From NCBI GenBank assembly GCA_021775625.1, contig JAJFHM010000346.1, forward strand, positions 1 to 39,273: 39,273 bases of DNA, in the 5' to 3' direction. A model generated the notes under the pieces. It was not told where the DNA came from, did no database searches, and worked only from the letters and a program-made list of their open reading frames with translations. The position numbers and the translations under genes are program-made. Shown here piece after piece: positions 1 to 9,207 of the stretch (positions within the stretch are counted from its first letter, which is position 1; every line of letters begins with the position of its first letter). The stretch comes from Hyphomicrobiales bacterium (lineage in GTDB: Bacteria; Pseudomonadota; Alphaproteobacteria; Rhizobiales; JAJFHB01).

Positions 1-80
1 TCGCAGCTAAGGTGCCGGAGCTCACAGTCACCTTTTCTGGGCATTGCTGATATGGTCGAAACGCACCGCCTCCATCGAGC

Positions 81-2513
81 TTATCTCTGATTATCCGCAT
101 CCCTGATCGCGCGCCAAATTCTGGCCGGACTTGCCGGCATATCCATACCGCGGACGCCTGCTGGATGAAGTGCGTCCAGAACTCCGTTCATCACCGCCGT
201 GGTGCCGGCTATTGTCCCAGCCTCGCCCGCTCCCTTCACGCCGAGCGGATTGTGCGTGCACGGTGTCTGCTCGTGATTTGAAACTTCGAAAAACGGCAGG
301 TCGCCGGCGCGGGGCATCGCATAGTCCATGAACGAGCCGCTAAGAAGCTGGCCGCTGTCCGGATCATAGACGCAATGCTCGAGCAGGGCCTGCCCGATCC
401 CCTGGGCAAGGCCACCTTGAACCTGTCCTTCCACGACGAGCGGATTTATCACGCGTCCGAAATCATCGACGACAGCGTATCGGATGATCTCGGTCACGCC
501 GGTTTCCGGGTCGATTTCGAGTTCGCACATATGTGTGCCGTTGGGAAACGTAAAGTTCGGCGGATCATAGAACGCCAGTTCTTCAAGTCCTGGATCCATC
601 TTCTCAAGCGGATAGTTGTGCGGAACATAGGCTTGCTTTGCGATCTCGGCGATGCTGATGATCTTGTCGGTACCGACGACCCTGAACTCGCCGTCTGCGA
701 ACTCGATATCCGTGTCTTCAACTTCGAGGACATGGGCGGCAATTTTCGTTGCCTTTGCAATTACACGATCGACCGCCACCGCAATCGCGGAGCCGCCAAC
801 GGCCGCCGACCTGGACCCGTAGGTGCCCAAACCGAATGGCACCCGCGCTGTGTCGCCGTGGACGATTTCAATCTTGTCGAAAGGGATCCCGAGACGAGAG
901 CAGACAATCTGAGCAAAGGTCGTCTCGTGGCCCTGGCCGTGACTGTGCGAGCCGGTGAATACGCTGATGCTGGAATCCGGATTGACCCTGACACTCGCGG
1001 ATTCGAACAAACCGATGCGCGAACCGATCTCCCCCGACCCTCCGGAAGGTGACAACCCACAAGCCTCAATATAGCACGATACACCCATACCCCTGAGTTT
1101 GCCGCGGGCCTTGGCGTCGGCCCGCCGCTTTTCGAAGTTAGCGTAATCGATGTTTGCCAGACCGGTGTCCAGACAAAGCGCGAAGTCGCCGCTGTCATAG
1201 GTCATGCCGACTGGAGTGGCATACGGCATCTGATCGGATGTGATCAGGTTTCGCCGCCGCAATTCGATCCGATCGATACCGAGCTGACGGGCGGCCTCTT
1301 CCACCAACCGCTCAACCACATAGTTCGCTTCCGGCCGTCCGGCGCCGCGATAGGCATCGACCGGGAGGGTGTGGGTAAAAATGCCTTTAACCTCCGCGTA
1401 GATGGCGGGCGTCCGGTATTGGCCGGCAAGCAACGTCGCGTACAGGTATGTCGGTATCGATGGTCCCCACGTCGAGAGATAGGCACCGAGATTGGCGAGC
1501 GTCGCCACCCTCAGACCGAGGAATTTACCGTCACCATCGAGCGCCAGCTCGGCATGCGTTACGTGGTCGCGCGCGTGGGCATCGGATATGAAGCCCTCGC
1601 TCCGATCGGCGGTCCATTTGACCGGGCGTCCGCATTTGCGCGCAGCCCAGGTTACCAGCGCTTCTTCGGGATAATGATAGCATTTGACACCGAATCCACC
1701 GCCGACATCTGGCGCAACGACCCTCACCTTATGCTCGGAGACATTCAGCACCGATCCGCACATCAGCATACGCGTGAGATGCGGATTCTGGCTTGTCGTA
1801 TAGAGCGTGTAGTCTTCCGTGTCGCGGTCATACCCTGCCAGAGCTGCTCGTGGCTCCATTGGATTTCCGATAATGCGGGAATTGACCAGATCCAGCTCGA
1901 CCACATGGTCTGCATTGGCAAAGGCCTGGTCCGTCGTCGCCTTATCTCCGATGTGCCAGTCGAAGCAGATATTTTCCTTCGCAGCGTCATGAACAAGACT
2001 TGATCCCGGCGCGATTGCGGTCGCGACATTGGTGACCGCGGGAAGTTCCTCATAATCGATCACGATGCGTTCCGCGGCATCCTTGGCCGCGCTCAGCGTT
2101 TCCGCCAGAACGAGGGCCACGCCATCTCCGACATGCCGGACTTTGTCGACGGCGAGCGACCAGTGCGGTGGCTCCACCTGAGGATTGCCGTTCTTGTCGG
2201 TGATTTGCCAGATGGTCGGGATTGATTCAATGCCGTCCTCTCGCATGTCGGCGCCGGTATAGATGGCGACGACGCCTTCGGCCTGCGCTGCTGCACGCGT
2301 ATCGATGTTGCGAATGATGGCGTGGGCGTGCGGGGACCGTAGAATGAACCCCATAACCTGGCCTGGAAGTGTCAAGTCGTCTGTATACCGTCCGCGGCCA
2401 ACCAGAAAACGGCGGTCTTCACGTCGTGTAATGCGTGCGCCGAACCCCATATCTTTTTGGTTCCCACGCGTGGTGTCCATGCCGTTCGTTTCATTCGCTT
2501 TCACGTCTGTCAT
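81..2513 (-). CDS. Xanthine dehydrogenase-family molybdopterin-binding large subunit (CoxL-like, form II)
   Basis: Likely catalytic large subunit of a molybdenum hydroxylase that inserts water-derived oxygen into a C-H bond, often of an N-heterocycle. The 810-residue length is typical of the CoxL/XdhB family. The molybdopterin-binding GGGFG lies at residues 271-275. The active-site loop reads AYRGAGR at 387-393, the form II pattern and not the AYXCSFR loop of true CO dehydrogenase, so CO is an unlikely substrate. The catalytic glutamate is E764 in GVKGAGEAG. Translation starts at an ATG. A RidA gene lies 84 bp upstream on the same strand. No [2Fe-2S] or FAD subunit is adjacent within the window, so these partners must lie beyond the left edge or elsewhere. 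The family is certain; the substrate is unknown. Confidence 0.92.
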   Translation of the reverse strand: MTDVKANETNGMDTTRGNQKDMGFGARITRREDRRFLVGRGRYTDDLTLPGQVMGFILRSPHAHAIIRNIDTRAAAQAEGVVAIYTGADMREDGIESIPTIWQITDKNGNPQVEPPHWSLAVDKVRHVGDGVALVLAETLSAAKDAAERIVIDYEELPAVTNVATAIAPGSSLVHDAAKENICFDWHIGDKATTDQAFANADHVVELDLVNSRIIGNPMEPRAALAGYDRDTEDYTLYTTSQNPHLTRMLMCGSVLNVSEHKVRVVAPDVGGGFGVKCYHYPEEALVTWAARKCGRPVKWTADRSEGFISDAHARDHVTHAELALDGDGKFLGLRVATLANLGAYLSTWGPSIPTYLYATLLAGQYRTPAIYAEVKGIFTHTLPVDAYRGAGRPEANYVVERLVEEAARQLGIDRIELRRRNLITSDQMPYATPVGMTYDSGDFALCLDTGLANIDYANFEKRRADAKARGKLRGMGVSCYIEACGLSPSGGSGEIGSRIGLFESASVRVNPDSSISVFTGSHSHGQGHETTFAQIVCSRLGIPFDKIEIVHGDTARVPFGLGTYGSRSAAVGGSAIAVAVDRVIAKATKIAAHVLEVEDTDIEFADGEFRVVGTDKIISIAEIAKQAYVPHNYPLEKMDPGLEELAFYDPPNFTFPNGTHMCELEIDPETGVTEIIRYAVVDDFGRVINPLVVEGQVQGGLAQGIGQALLEHCVYDPDSGQLLSGSFMDYAMPRAGDLPFFEVSNHEQTPCTHNPLGVKGAGEAGTIAGTTAVMNGVLDALHPAGVRGMDMPASPARIWRAIRDADNQR

Positions 2514-2597
2514 GATTCACTCCAAAAATTTTCCCGGCGCTTCCTGCCGTCCCCGAACCGGGCCGGTATTCGCGCCTGTTTGCAGGACCAGTCGTGG

Positions 2598-2981
2598 CTA
2601 ATCCACCACCGCAATGGCGTCGATTTCGACAAGTAAATCCGGATTGAAAAGGTCCGCACGAACCGTCGCTCTTGCCGGCGGCTGCTCGGCAAAATACTCG
2701 CCGTAGACCTCGTTCATGCCGGCGTAGTTGGCAAAATCGGTGATGTAGACGGTGGTTTTTGTGATGTCTGACAGGCTGCCGCCGGCCGCGGTAACGAGTT
2801 CCTTGATGTTTTCCAGGACCTGCCTGGTCTGTTCCCTGACGTCGCCTTTGCCGACCATTTCGCCATGTTCGTCCAGCGCAACGATCCCGGCGACGAAGAC
2901 CATTTCACCCGACTTGGTAGCCATGGAAATCGGCGCCGGCGGCGTCGCCACCTTGGGCGTGGAAATTACTTGCTTTGCCAT
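2598..2981 (-). CDS. RidA family protein (canonical type)
   Basis: A 127-residue RidA/YjgF/UK114 protein. Members form trimers and hydrolyse reactive enamine or imine intermediates to ketones and ammonia. The substrate-binding arginine is present at R104 in PPARATV, and the C-terminal glutamate is E119 in LVEIDAIAV, so deaminase chemistry is expected. It lies upstream of, and probably is co-transcribed with, the molybdenum hydroxylase subunit. It is divergent from a second, atypical RidA across a 213-bp intergenic region. In the Rut pyrimidine pathway a RidA member (RutC) works beside a luciferase-like monooxygenase; a similar pairing occurs here with the gene at 3594-4688. Pathway assignment is inference. 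Confidence 0.9.
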   Translation of the reverse strand: MAKQVISTPKVATPPAPISMATKSGEMVFVAGIVALDEHGEMVGKGDVREQTRQVLENIKELVTAAGGSLSDITKTTVYITDFANYAGMNEVYGEYFAEQPPARATVRADLFNPDLLVEIDAIAVVD

Positions 2982-3037
2982 TTCATCACTCCATGATTTT
3001 CCTGTTATTTCAAATACCTACACGCAACCATCTGTTG

Positions 3038-3065
3038 TTGACTCTTCGAGTTCCTCTGGGACAAT
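3038..3065 (+). promoter_or_regulatory. Candidate sigma70 promoter for the second RidA gene
   Basis: TTGACT (3038-3043) and GACAAT (3060-3065) are separated by 16 bp in the divergent intergenic region between the two RidA genes. The -35 matches consensus at five of six positions and the -10 at four of six. This would give a leader of about 120 nt. It was found by eye only, and weak promoters of this quality occur by chance. Confidence 0.3.
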
Positions 3066-3194
3066 GCGGGTGTGCCGCAGTCATCTCAGTGTCTGTAAAT
3101 GCTGTGATTGTCGAATAAAAATAAATGCCCATTTCGGCTTGGCCCAGCGGCGAATGAGAGATCCATCACACGCTCGCAACGGGAGGAGCACATC

Positions 3195-3590
3195 ATGGTC
3201 AAGAAGACATTCAACAGTCCTGACGACATCCATCACCCTTTCAGCCATTATTCACATTCGGTCGTTGTCGAGGGCATCGACAAACTCATCTTCTGCGCCG
3301 GCCAGGTCGCGGGAGACGGAGAAGGTAATATTCTTGGACCCGAAGATTTCGAAGCCCAGGGCGAACTCGTCATGGCCAACATGAAGCAGGTTTTGAACGA
3401 GGCCGGCGCCGAATTGACGGACGTCATCAAGCTGGTCAGCTATGTCTGCAGTCCGCATGACGTGATTAAAGTTCGCGCCCTGGTCAAAAAGCACTTTCCG
3501 GTCAATCCCCCGGGCAATACGATCTGCGTTCTGCGTGGTCTCGCACATCCCGACTACCTGCTCGAAATCGACGCGACTGCCGCGGTGTAA
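3195..3590 (+). CDS. RidA family protein lacking the catalytic arginine
   Basis: A 131-residue RidA-fold protein. The ORF track begins at 3108, but the ATG at 3195 is preferred because GGGAGGA stands just upstream at 3181. The C-terminal glutamate is present (E124, LLEIDATAAV). The PPARATV motif, however, reads PPGNTIC, placing N108 where the substrate-binding arginine normally sits. Among Rid subfamilies, those without this arginine (the Rid4-Rid7 groups) lack the standard 2-aminoacrylate deaminase activity, so this copy probably has another role. Its stop codon lies 3 bp from the stop of the convergent flavin monooxygenase gene. It is divergent from the canonical RidA at 2598-2981. Confidence 0.88.
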   Translation: MVKKTFNSPDDIHHPFSHYSHSVVVEGIDKLIFCAGQVAGDGEGNILGPEDFEAQGELVMANMKQVLNEAGAELTDVIKLVSYVCSPHDVIKVRALVKKHFPVNPPGNTICVLRGLAHPDYLLEIDATAAV

Positions 3591-3593
3591 TCG

Positions 3594-4688
3594 CTAATCA
3601 CCTTCACCGACCTCGCAGTTGACAGCCGGCATCACGGCGCTCGCCATCAGTTCCATCGACTGGATGGCGAGCGCCTTGTCCATCCAGTCATGTCCCGCAT
3701 AAAGCAGTGTCCCGAACCCGCCGGTCTCCTCGCGGAATGCCAGGATCTGGTCGGTGACACTGTTCGCGGTTCCGCAAATCACCAATTGGTCGACGATCGT
3801 ATCCACGGACAGTTGATCATCCGGCATGTCCGGATCCGTCTTGAACAGATTGGCGCGCCCTGCCCGCTTCAGTTTCTTGAAGAGCGAATTGTAATAGAAG
3901 TGGTACGGACCATCGGGACCCTTGGCATAGTCACGCGCGGTGTTGTCGTCGTCGCAGACGAAGATGCTTTTCGCCACCCGCCAGTTTGACGGATCGGCCC
4001 GCCGTCCGGCGTTGTCGCAGCCTTCAACATATTTTGGCCAATGGGTCTTGACCCATTTGGGCTGGAGGAAGTTTGCGGATATGGGGTCCCACCCGCGTTC
4101 CGCTGCAGCACTCACGCCCTTCGAATATGGCGCCACCGCGGTGACCACGATCGGCGGGTGCGGCTTTTGATAGGGTTTGTGGATATATCCCTGGCCGACG
4201 TCCGCCAACAGTGTCCGGGCGGTTGAAACAGTCCAGTATTTTCCCGTGATGTCGTAGGGCGGTTCACCGGACCAGATTGCGAGGATCTGATCGATCGCCT
4301 CGACGAACATTTCGGTCCGGTCGTTATCGAGATTGCCAAACACCTCTGCGTCCGAGGGAAGTCCGCCCGGACTGATACCGAACAGAAAGCGCCCCTCTGC
4401 GAGGTGATCGACCATGGCAACCTCCGCCGCCACCATGGCGGGGTGATGGTTGGGCAGGTTGACCGTGCCGGTGCCCAACTTGATCTGCGAGGTCGCATCA
4501 AGCACCCAGGCGATAAAGATCAGGCTGGACGTGATGGTCTCCGCAGCGTCTGTGACATGTTCACCAAAGAAGCCCTCCGAATATCCAAGCTGATCGGCAA
4601 GAACCGCCAGTTGCCGGTCTTCCCGGTAAGTCTCCGCGAGCGGCCGGCCGGGCGGGTGAATGGGCATTGTGAAAAAGCCAAGCTTCAT
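3594..4688 (-). CDS. LLM-class (luciferase-like) flavin-dependent monooxygenase
   Basis: A 364-residue TIM-barrel luciferase-like protein that would use reduced FMN and O2. The start is reassigned from 4817 to the ATG at 4688: homology begins at MKLGFFTMPIHPPGR, and the first 43 track residues overlap the end of the upstream gene. Typical family stretches are SEGFFGEHV near the N-terminus, LGTGTVNLPNHHPAMVAAE, and GRFLFGISPGG, the flavin phosphate region. The family includes RutA, limonene and alkane monooxygenases; the sequence does not show which substrate. It is the last gene of the seven-gene minus-strand operon starting with the ABC permease, 64 bp after HyuB. A partner flavin reductase is not seen in the window. 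Confidence 0.88.
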   Translation of the reverse strand: MKLGFFTMPIHPPGRPLAETYREDRQLAVLADQLGYSEGFFGEHVTDAAETITSSLIFIAWVLDATSQIKLGTGTVNLPNHHPAMVAAEVAMVDHLAEGRFLFGISPGGLPSDAEVFGNLDNDRTEMFVEAIDQILAIWSGEPPYDITGKYWTVSTARTLLADVGQGYIHKPYQKPHPPIVVTAVAPYSKGVSAAAERGWDPISANFLQPKWVKTHWPKYVEGCDNAGRRADPSNWRVAKSIFVCDDDNTARDYAKGPDGPYHFYYNSLFKKLKRAGRANLFKTDPDMPDDQLSVDTIVDQLVICGTANSVTDQILAFREETGGFGTLLYAGHDWMDKALAIQSMELMASAVMPAVNCEVGEGD

Positions 4689-4752
4689 AGCCAAATCCTG
4701 ATCGGACGCGGGACAACCGGCACCATCCCGGCCCAGGTTTTTCACGCCCTGG

Positions 4753-7032
4753 TTACTTGATCGCCAGTTGCTTGTCCCAAACAGGATCGCTCGCCGCCAG
4801 CACGACCTCGGTTTCAATCTGCGTGGCGCAGGACGGGCAGAAGAATTGGCGGAACACCATCTCCGGGTCGATGAACAGTTCGGGGTCGACGATCAGGGGG
4901 TTGGCCTCTTGTATGTTGTTGTCCTTTCTGACCAATCCGAACTTGTAGTTCTCCGTGGCAGGTCCGATGACGTGGCCACAGTTTTGACAGGCGACATTGT
5001 TCTTGGCATCCATAACAAGGCGGTTGCTGATCCGGCGTACGAAATCGCCGTTGGCGCCATCCGAGCCCGTAGCGTCCGGTGTCTTGCCGAGTCGGTTTTC
5101 GCGTATTTTTTCACGTTCCTTTTTCGTCGCCTTGGCATCAACCGCCCCGTTAGCCACCACCACGCCGTAGAACTTCCTGGCCGCTTCCACGGTGACTGCA
5201 TCATTGATGACATCCGCCAGCACCTTCTCAGGCGGGCGAACAAGTGGATCGCCATAGCCGCCGCCACCACTCCAGGTATGCTCGAAGACATCCAGTGGCA
5301 TCTCCTGCGTCTCATATTTCGGCGGCAGATATTCGAGTGTGCCTTCGACGTCCGATATGTCAGCTGGAATCTCACCGCGCGCGAACCACTCATCGACATT
5401 GGAGTCGCGCATCATTTTGTACATTGCGGTATTTCCGGGATAGCCACCGTCAACACCAAAAGCGGTTGGAAACGCCTGACCGAAGGTTGCAAGCACGAGG
5501 TCTATCGGCTGACCATCGGTGTCATGAGGAATCCAGCATGATGTCGCCCCCATTCCACCGCGATACTCGCCCGGCCCACCGGAGTCTTTGGTTTCGCGCC
5601 GGTAGAGATAGAGGATCGGATAGAAGCCTTCATTGGTCTCGACATTGGGGCATTGACCGGTAATTGCGGCCATCAGGCCTGCCGTATCGACGCCGTCCGC
5701 AAAAGTCCTGGCGCCCCAGCCGCCCGCCATGCAGTCCATGATCATTGTCACAAAAGGCAGCTTGTTGTTGTCGATACCCGAGGCAATGACGGTGGTCCAG
5801 GATCCGACGCAGCCGGACAGCAACCGATCCTCCAGCTCCGGCACGCTGGCCAGCATGCGCGCGATGCAGTTGTTGGCCGCATTGGTTGCCGACCAGGTGC
5901 CTGCAATGGAACCCATTGAAACACCGTGAGGGAACTCCGCGTTAATGACCGTGCCCACCGGCGTGATGAACTTGAGGGCGCGGTGAAGCCCGCCCAGCGC
6001 CCACGGAATGTCGTAACAAAGCTGCGGCATGATCGCGACTGTGGAACCACCCACCGCACCGGCGCGGGTGCAGTTGATCATACCGGCGTTGGGATCGGAC
6101 TCGGAGAAATCGAACTCCAGTTCGTCGTCCCGCTTGGTCATGGCGAGTACGGTTTTGTAAACGCCCCTGTCTTGCGTCTTGCAGACTTCCTGATAGGTTT
6201 CGCAACGCCAGGTACCGTCAGGGATCTGGCGCAAGCGCTCGCGAAACCGCTTCTCGGCATAGTCCATCTGTTTCTTCATCACCGAGTTTATCGTCTTCGC
6301 TCCATAGCGATCGATCAACTCAAGCATGCGCTGCTTGGCAACATTGTTCGAGGCGATGTGGGCGCGCAGATCGAGACCGACGAGTGCCGGCGCGCGCGAG
6401 CGGCGCAGATAGACGTCCTCTATGTCTTTGCGGATCATCCCGCCCTCGACAATCTTGATCGGGGGGTATGTCATCCCTTCCGCGAAGTGCTCTTCGGCAT
6501 CGACGCACCATGAACCGACATTGACCCCGCCCAGGTCGACCTGGTGGATCGTCGAACCGGTCCATGCGAAAAGCTGACCATCGACAAAAATTGGCGAAAG
6601 CATCGCTACGTCTTGCGGGTGAAGCGCGCCGATCCAGCAGTCGTTACACAAGAACATATCATCCTGTTCGATGCCCGGATTGTCACTCCTGTGAACAACT
6701 GTCCATTTGACCATGAAATCGACATTGGCGGCGTGCGGCAGGTAATAGGGCCCGATGTTGACGATATCGCCCAACTCGTCACACAAAACCACGTTGAAGT
6801 CATTGGCATCGGTCGCCACGGGTGAACCGGAGATCTTCTTCAGGGTCTGACCCTGTTCGTCGTTGATCTGCCACAACTTGTGCGCCACCACCTCAAGGGT
6901 AATGGGATCGACTTCATGATCCTTGTCGTAGGGAAACACTTTCAGCTTCGGCGATATCTCACTCAACTCCGGACGCTTGCCTTCAGAATAGAAGTGCTCG
7001 GAACCGGGAATTTTCATTATTGTCCTGGCCAT
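4753..7032 (-). CDS. hyuB: HyuB-type hydantoinase/oxoprolinase B subunit fused to a C-terminal zinc-ribbon-like tail
   Basis: A 759-residue HyuB/acetone carboxylase alpha-family protein, partner of the HyuA encoded 3 bp upstream. Family hallmarks include ITLEVVAHKLW near the N-terminus, DMFLCNDCWIGALHPQDV, and TWSGGGGYGDP near residue 560-580. After the HyuB body comes a charged linker and a tail with CQNC (682-685) and CPSC (732-735), which looks like a zinc site. Acetone and acetophenone carboxylases have a separate small zinc-binding subunit, so this may be a natural fusion of two subunits. With HyuA the complex would use ATP to carboxylate a ketone-like substrate or hydrolyse a cyclic amide; the sequence alone does not decide which. 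An alternative start is the ATG at residue 6. Confidence 0.9.
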   Translation of the reverse strand: MARTIMKIPGSEHFYSEGKRPELSEISPKLKVFPYDKDHEVDPITLEVVAHKLWQINDEQGQTLKKISGSPVATDANDFNVVLCDELGDIVNIGPYYLPHAANVDFMVKWTVVHRSDNPGIEQDDMFLCNDCWIGALHPQDVAMLSPIFVDGQLFAWTGSTIHQVDLGGVNVGSWCVDAEEHFAEGMTYPPIKIVEGGMIRKDIEDVYLRRSRAPALVGLDLRAHIASNNVAKQRMLELIDRYGAKTINSVMKKQMDYAEKRFRERLRQIPDGTWRCETYQEVCKTQDRGVYKTVLAMTKRDDELEFDFSESDPNAGMINCTRAGAVGGSTVAIMPQLCYDIPWALGGLHRALKFITPVGTVINAEFPHGVSMGSIAGTWSATNAANNCIARMLASVPELEDRLLSGCVGSWTTVIASGIDNNKLPFVTMIMDCMAGGWGARTFADGVDTAGLMAAITGQCPNVETNEGFYPILYLYRRETKDSGGPGEYRGGMGATSCWIPHDTDGQPIDLVLATFGQAFPTAFGVDGGYPGNTAMYKMMRDSNVDEWFARGEIPADISDVEGTLEYLPPKYETQEMPLDVFEHTWSGGGGYGDPLVRPPEKVLADVINDAVTVEAARKFYGVVVANGAVDAKATKKEREKIRENRLGKTPDATGSDGANGDFVRRISNRLVMDAKNNVACQNCGHVIGPATENYKFGLVRKDNNIQEANPLIVDPELFIDPEMVFRQFFCPSCATQIETEVVLAASDPVWDKQLAIK

Positions 7033-7035
7033 GAT

Positions 7036-9117
7036 CTAACCCTCGCCTTGTGGTGTGATGCGAACATTGCCATAGCCGTCCATGCGGGCCCGCTGGCCGG
7101 GATGGATCAGTGCCGTGGTCGCTTCAAATCGGATGATTGCCGGTCCATCAAACGCCATTCCCGGTCGCAAGCCGCCGCCGTAAATACCGGTCTCGACCTC
7201 CTCTCCGAGTTCGCGCCAGTAAAGCTTCTCAACACCGGTTCGGGCGGACGTCGCGTCTGCCTGACCTTCTTCCACTTTCTGAATACTGGCGTTTTGCACA
7301 CGGGTCGCGCCCACCACCCGATAGGTGACCAGTTCGATGCCGGCTTCCCGGAAGCCCGATCCGCGGCCAAAAAGCCGTTCATACCGGGTCTCGAATTCTG
7401 CCAGCACGTCCTCCAGAAGCTTTGCGGTCACTTTGCCTTGTGGCACCGGCGTGTCGACCTGATGGACCTGGCCTTTGTAGCGCAGCTCTACGATGCGCTG
7501 CAGGGTGACGTCTCCCCCCCTGGTCCCGTCTGCATTCAGGTTCTCCAGGGCTTCCACCTCAAGCACTTCGAAATGCTTGCCGAACGTTGCGGGGTCGAAT
7601 GGCGCAAGTGCGAGGTCAGACAGCTGGGTTACCGTGGTCAGGTCCGACACCGCGAGGCCGAGCGCGGAGAATGCCGATGCGATATTGCCCAGAGGGAAGA
7701 TTGTCTCCTGAACACCGAGCTCGCGCCCAAATGCCCCGCCGTGCACCGGCCCGGCTCCGCCAAAACCGTAGACCACAAAGTCCCGTGGATCATAGCCGCG
7801 CTCGATGGTCATCTTGCGCATCAAATCGGACATGTGGTGATTGGCGATTTCGATCATCCCGGACGCCGCGTCCCGCACGCTCATATTGAGCGGGCGCGCA
7901 ACTTTTTCCTCAATCGCCTTTTCCGCCAGCGTACGGTCCAGTTTGAAGTTTCCACCGAGGAAGTAGTCAGGGTCGATATAGCCCAGGACCACATCCGCAT
8001 CGGTGACCGTTGGGTCCGTGCCTCCCCTGCCATAACAGGCCGGTCCGGGATCAGCCCCGGCGCTTTGCGGGCCGACGCGCAAGCGGTCGAGGTCGACCCA
8101 GCCGATGGAACCGCCGCCGGCACCAATCGAGACGATGTCGATGGTCGGCGCGAGCAAAGTGTACTGGTTGATGGTCGACGTCGATGTAATGATCGGCTCA
8201 CCGTCGACCACGAGACCGACATCGAAACTGGTACCGCCTACATCGGCGCAAATTATGTTGGGGTGACCCAGCATTTGGCCGAGGAATTTTGACGCCACCA
8301 CACCACCCGCAGGTCCCGAAGCGAGGGTGTTGACCGAACGGCGTTCCGAATCCGCGGCCCGCATGGAACCGCCCATGGATTGCATGACGAACAACGGCGC
8401 CGTCATCCCCCGGCTGCTCAGCGAGCCTTGCAGTTCTCCAAGATATGACGTGAGAAGCGGTGCGATGTGCGCGTTCACGGCAGTGGTTGCTGAACGTTCA
8501 TATTCGCGCATGGCAGGGGCAATGTCGCTCGATATGGAGACGTGCATGCCCGGCGCTTCCTCTTCAATGATTTCGCGCATGCGGCGCTCGTGGCTGCGGT
8601 TTTTAAACGACCACAGAAAGCATACGCCGATGGCTTCGACGTCCAGGGCCTTGAGCATCAAAACCGCTTCACGGGCGCTGTCCTCGTTCAGGGGCACAAC
8701 AACTGCCCCTTTGTAATCAACCCGCTCGAAGACTTCGGCAATCCGCGACTTCGGGACGATGGGCGTCGGTTTATTGGAGTATGAATACTGCTTCAGCTCG
8801 GATTCAGAGCGGCCGGCTGAGCGCCCTATGATGCGCATTATCGGCAGGATGTCGCGATGACCCGCCGTCGTAATGAAACCGATTTTCGCACCGGACCCGG
8901 TGATCATGGCGTTCGTCGCCACTGTGGTCCCGTGATAAAAATAGTCGATGCTTCCGAGGACACCACGATCCTGGTCGATGGCGTCGACGACGTCCACCAC
9001 GCCTTTGGAAAAATCCGGCGGTGTCGATGGGCGCTTGGTCACCTCGATTTCGCCGTCGTCACGCAGATAGACAAGGTCGGTGAAAGTCCCCCCGGTATCC
9101 ACCCCAATCGTGCCCAT
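7036..9117 (-). CDS. hyuA: HyuA-type hydantoinase/oxoprolinase A subunit (ATP-binding)
   Basis: A 693-residue HyuA-family protein with an ASKHA-type ATPase fold. It opens with GVDTGGTFTD at residues 5-14, the phosphate-binding loop shared with 5-oxoprolinase and acetone carboxylase beta. Further ATPase motifs are ADVGGTSFDVG and GFGGAGPVHGG. The subunit supplies ATP-dependent phosphorylation to the reaction completed by HyuB. The ATG is preceded by AGGGAGTG. It is 3 bp from hyuB and 90 bp after the amidohydrolase gene, inside the ABC-transporter operon. Family assignment is firm. Whether the complex is a hydantoinase, an oxoprolinase-like hydrolase or a carboxylase is open; the zinc tail on HyuB slightly favours a carboxylase-like enzyme. 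Confidence 0.92.
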   Translation of the reverse strand: MGTIGVDTGGTFTDLVYLRDDGEIEVTKRPSTPPDFSKGVVDVVDAIDQDRGVLGSIDYFYHGTTVATNAMITGSGAKIGFITTAGHRDILPIMRIIGRSAGRSESELKQYSYSNKPTPIVPKSRIAEVFERVDYKGAVVVPLNEDSAREAVLMLKALDVEAIGVCFLWSFKNRSHERRMREIIEEEAPGMHVSISSDIAPAMREYERSATTAVNAHIAPLLTSYLGELQGSLSSRGMTAPLFVMQSMGGSMRAADSERRSVNTLASGPAGGVVASKFLGQMLGHPNIICADVGGTSFDVGLVVDGEPIITSTSTINQYTLLAPTIDIVSIGAGGGSIGWVDLDRLRVGPQSAGADPGPACYGRGGTDPTVTDADVVLGYIDPDYFLGGNFKLDRTLAEKAIEEKVARPLNMSVRDAASGMIEIANHHMSDLMRKMTIERGYDPRDFVVYGFGGAGPVHGGAFGRELGVQETIFPLGNIASAFSALGLAVSDLTTVTQLSDLALAPFDPATFGKHFEVLEVEALENLNADGTRGGDVTLQRIVELRYKGQVHQVDTPVPQGKVTAKLLEDVLAEFETRYERLFGRGSGFREAGIELVTYRVVGATRVQNASIQKVEEGQADATSARTGVEKLYWRELGEEVETGIYGGGLRPGMAFDGPAIIRFEATTALIHPGQRARMDGYGNVRITPQGEG

Positions 9118-9207
9118 GTTTACACTCCCTGTTTTATCGGCGCATCTTGCCTATGGCACCGCATGACCCGCAACCGGGCTGAACCTGATTGACCCGCTCA
9201 ATATGCC

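Noticed and set aside
1-80. Possible start of a further minus-strand gene downstream of the molybdenum hydroxylase
   Set aside because: Only about 25 codons are visible, short frames stop early, and no motif can be judged.
81-2513. Aerobic carbon monoxide dehydrogenase (true CoxL)
   Set aside because: The active-site loop is AYRGAGR, not the AYXCSFR needed for the copper-binding cysteine of CO dehydrogenase.
4689-4817. 43-residue N-terminal extension of the flavin monooxygenase ORF
   Set aside because: It overlaps the end of hyuB and has no similarity to luciferase-like proteins, which begin at MKLGFF.
6880-8292. 470-codon plus-strand ORF opposite hyuA
   Set aside because: It is a shadow of the hyuA/hyuB coding strand; hyuA has clear family motifs throughout and this frame has none.
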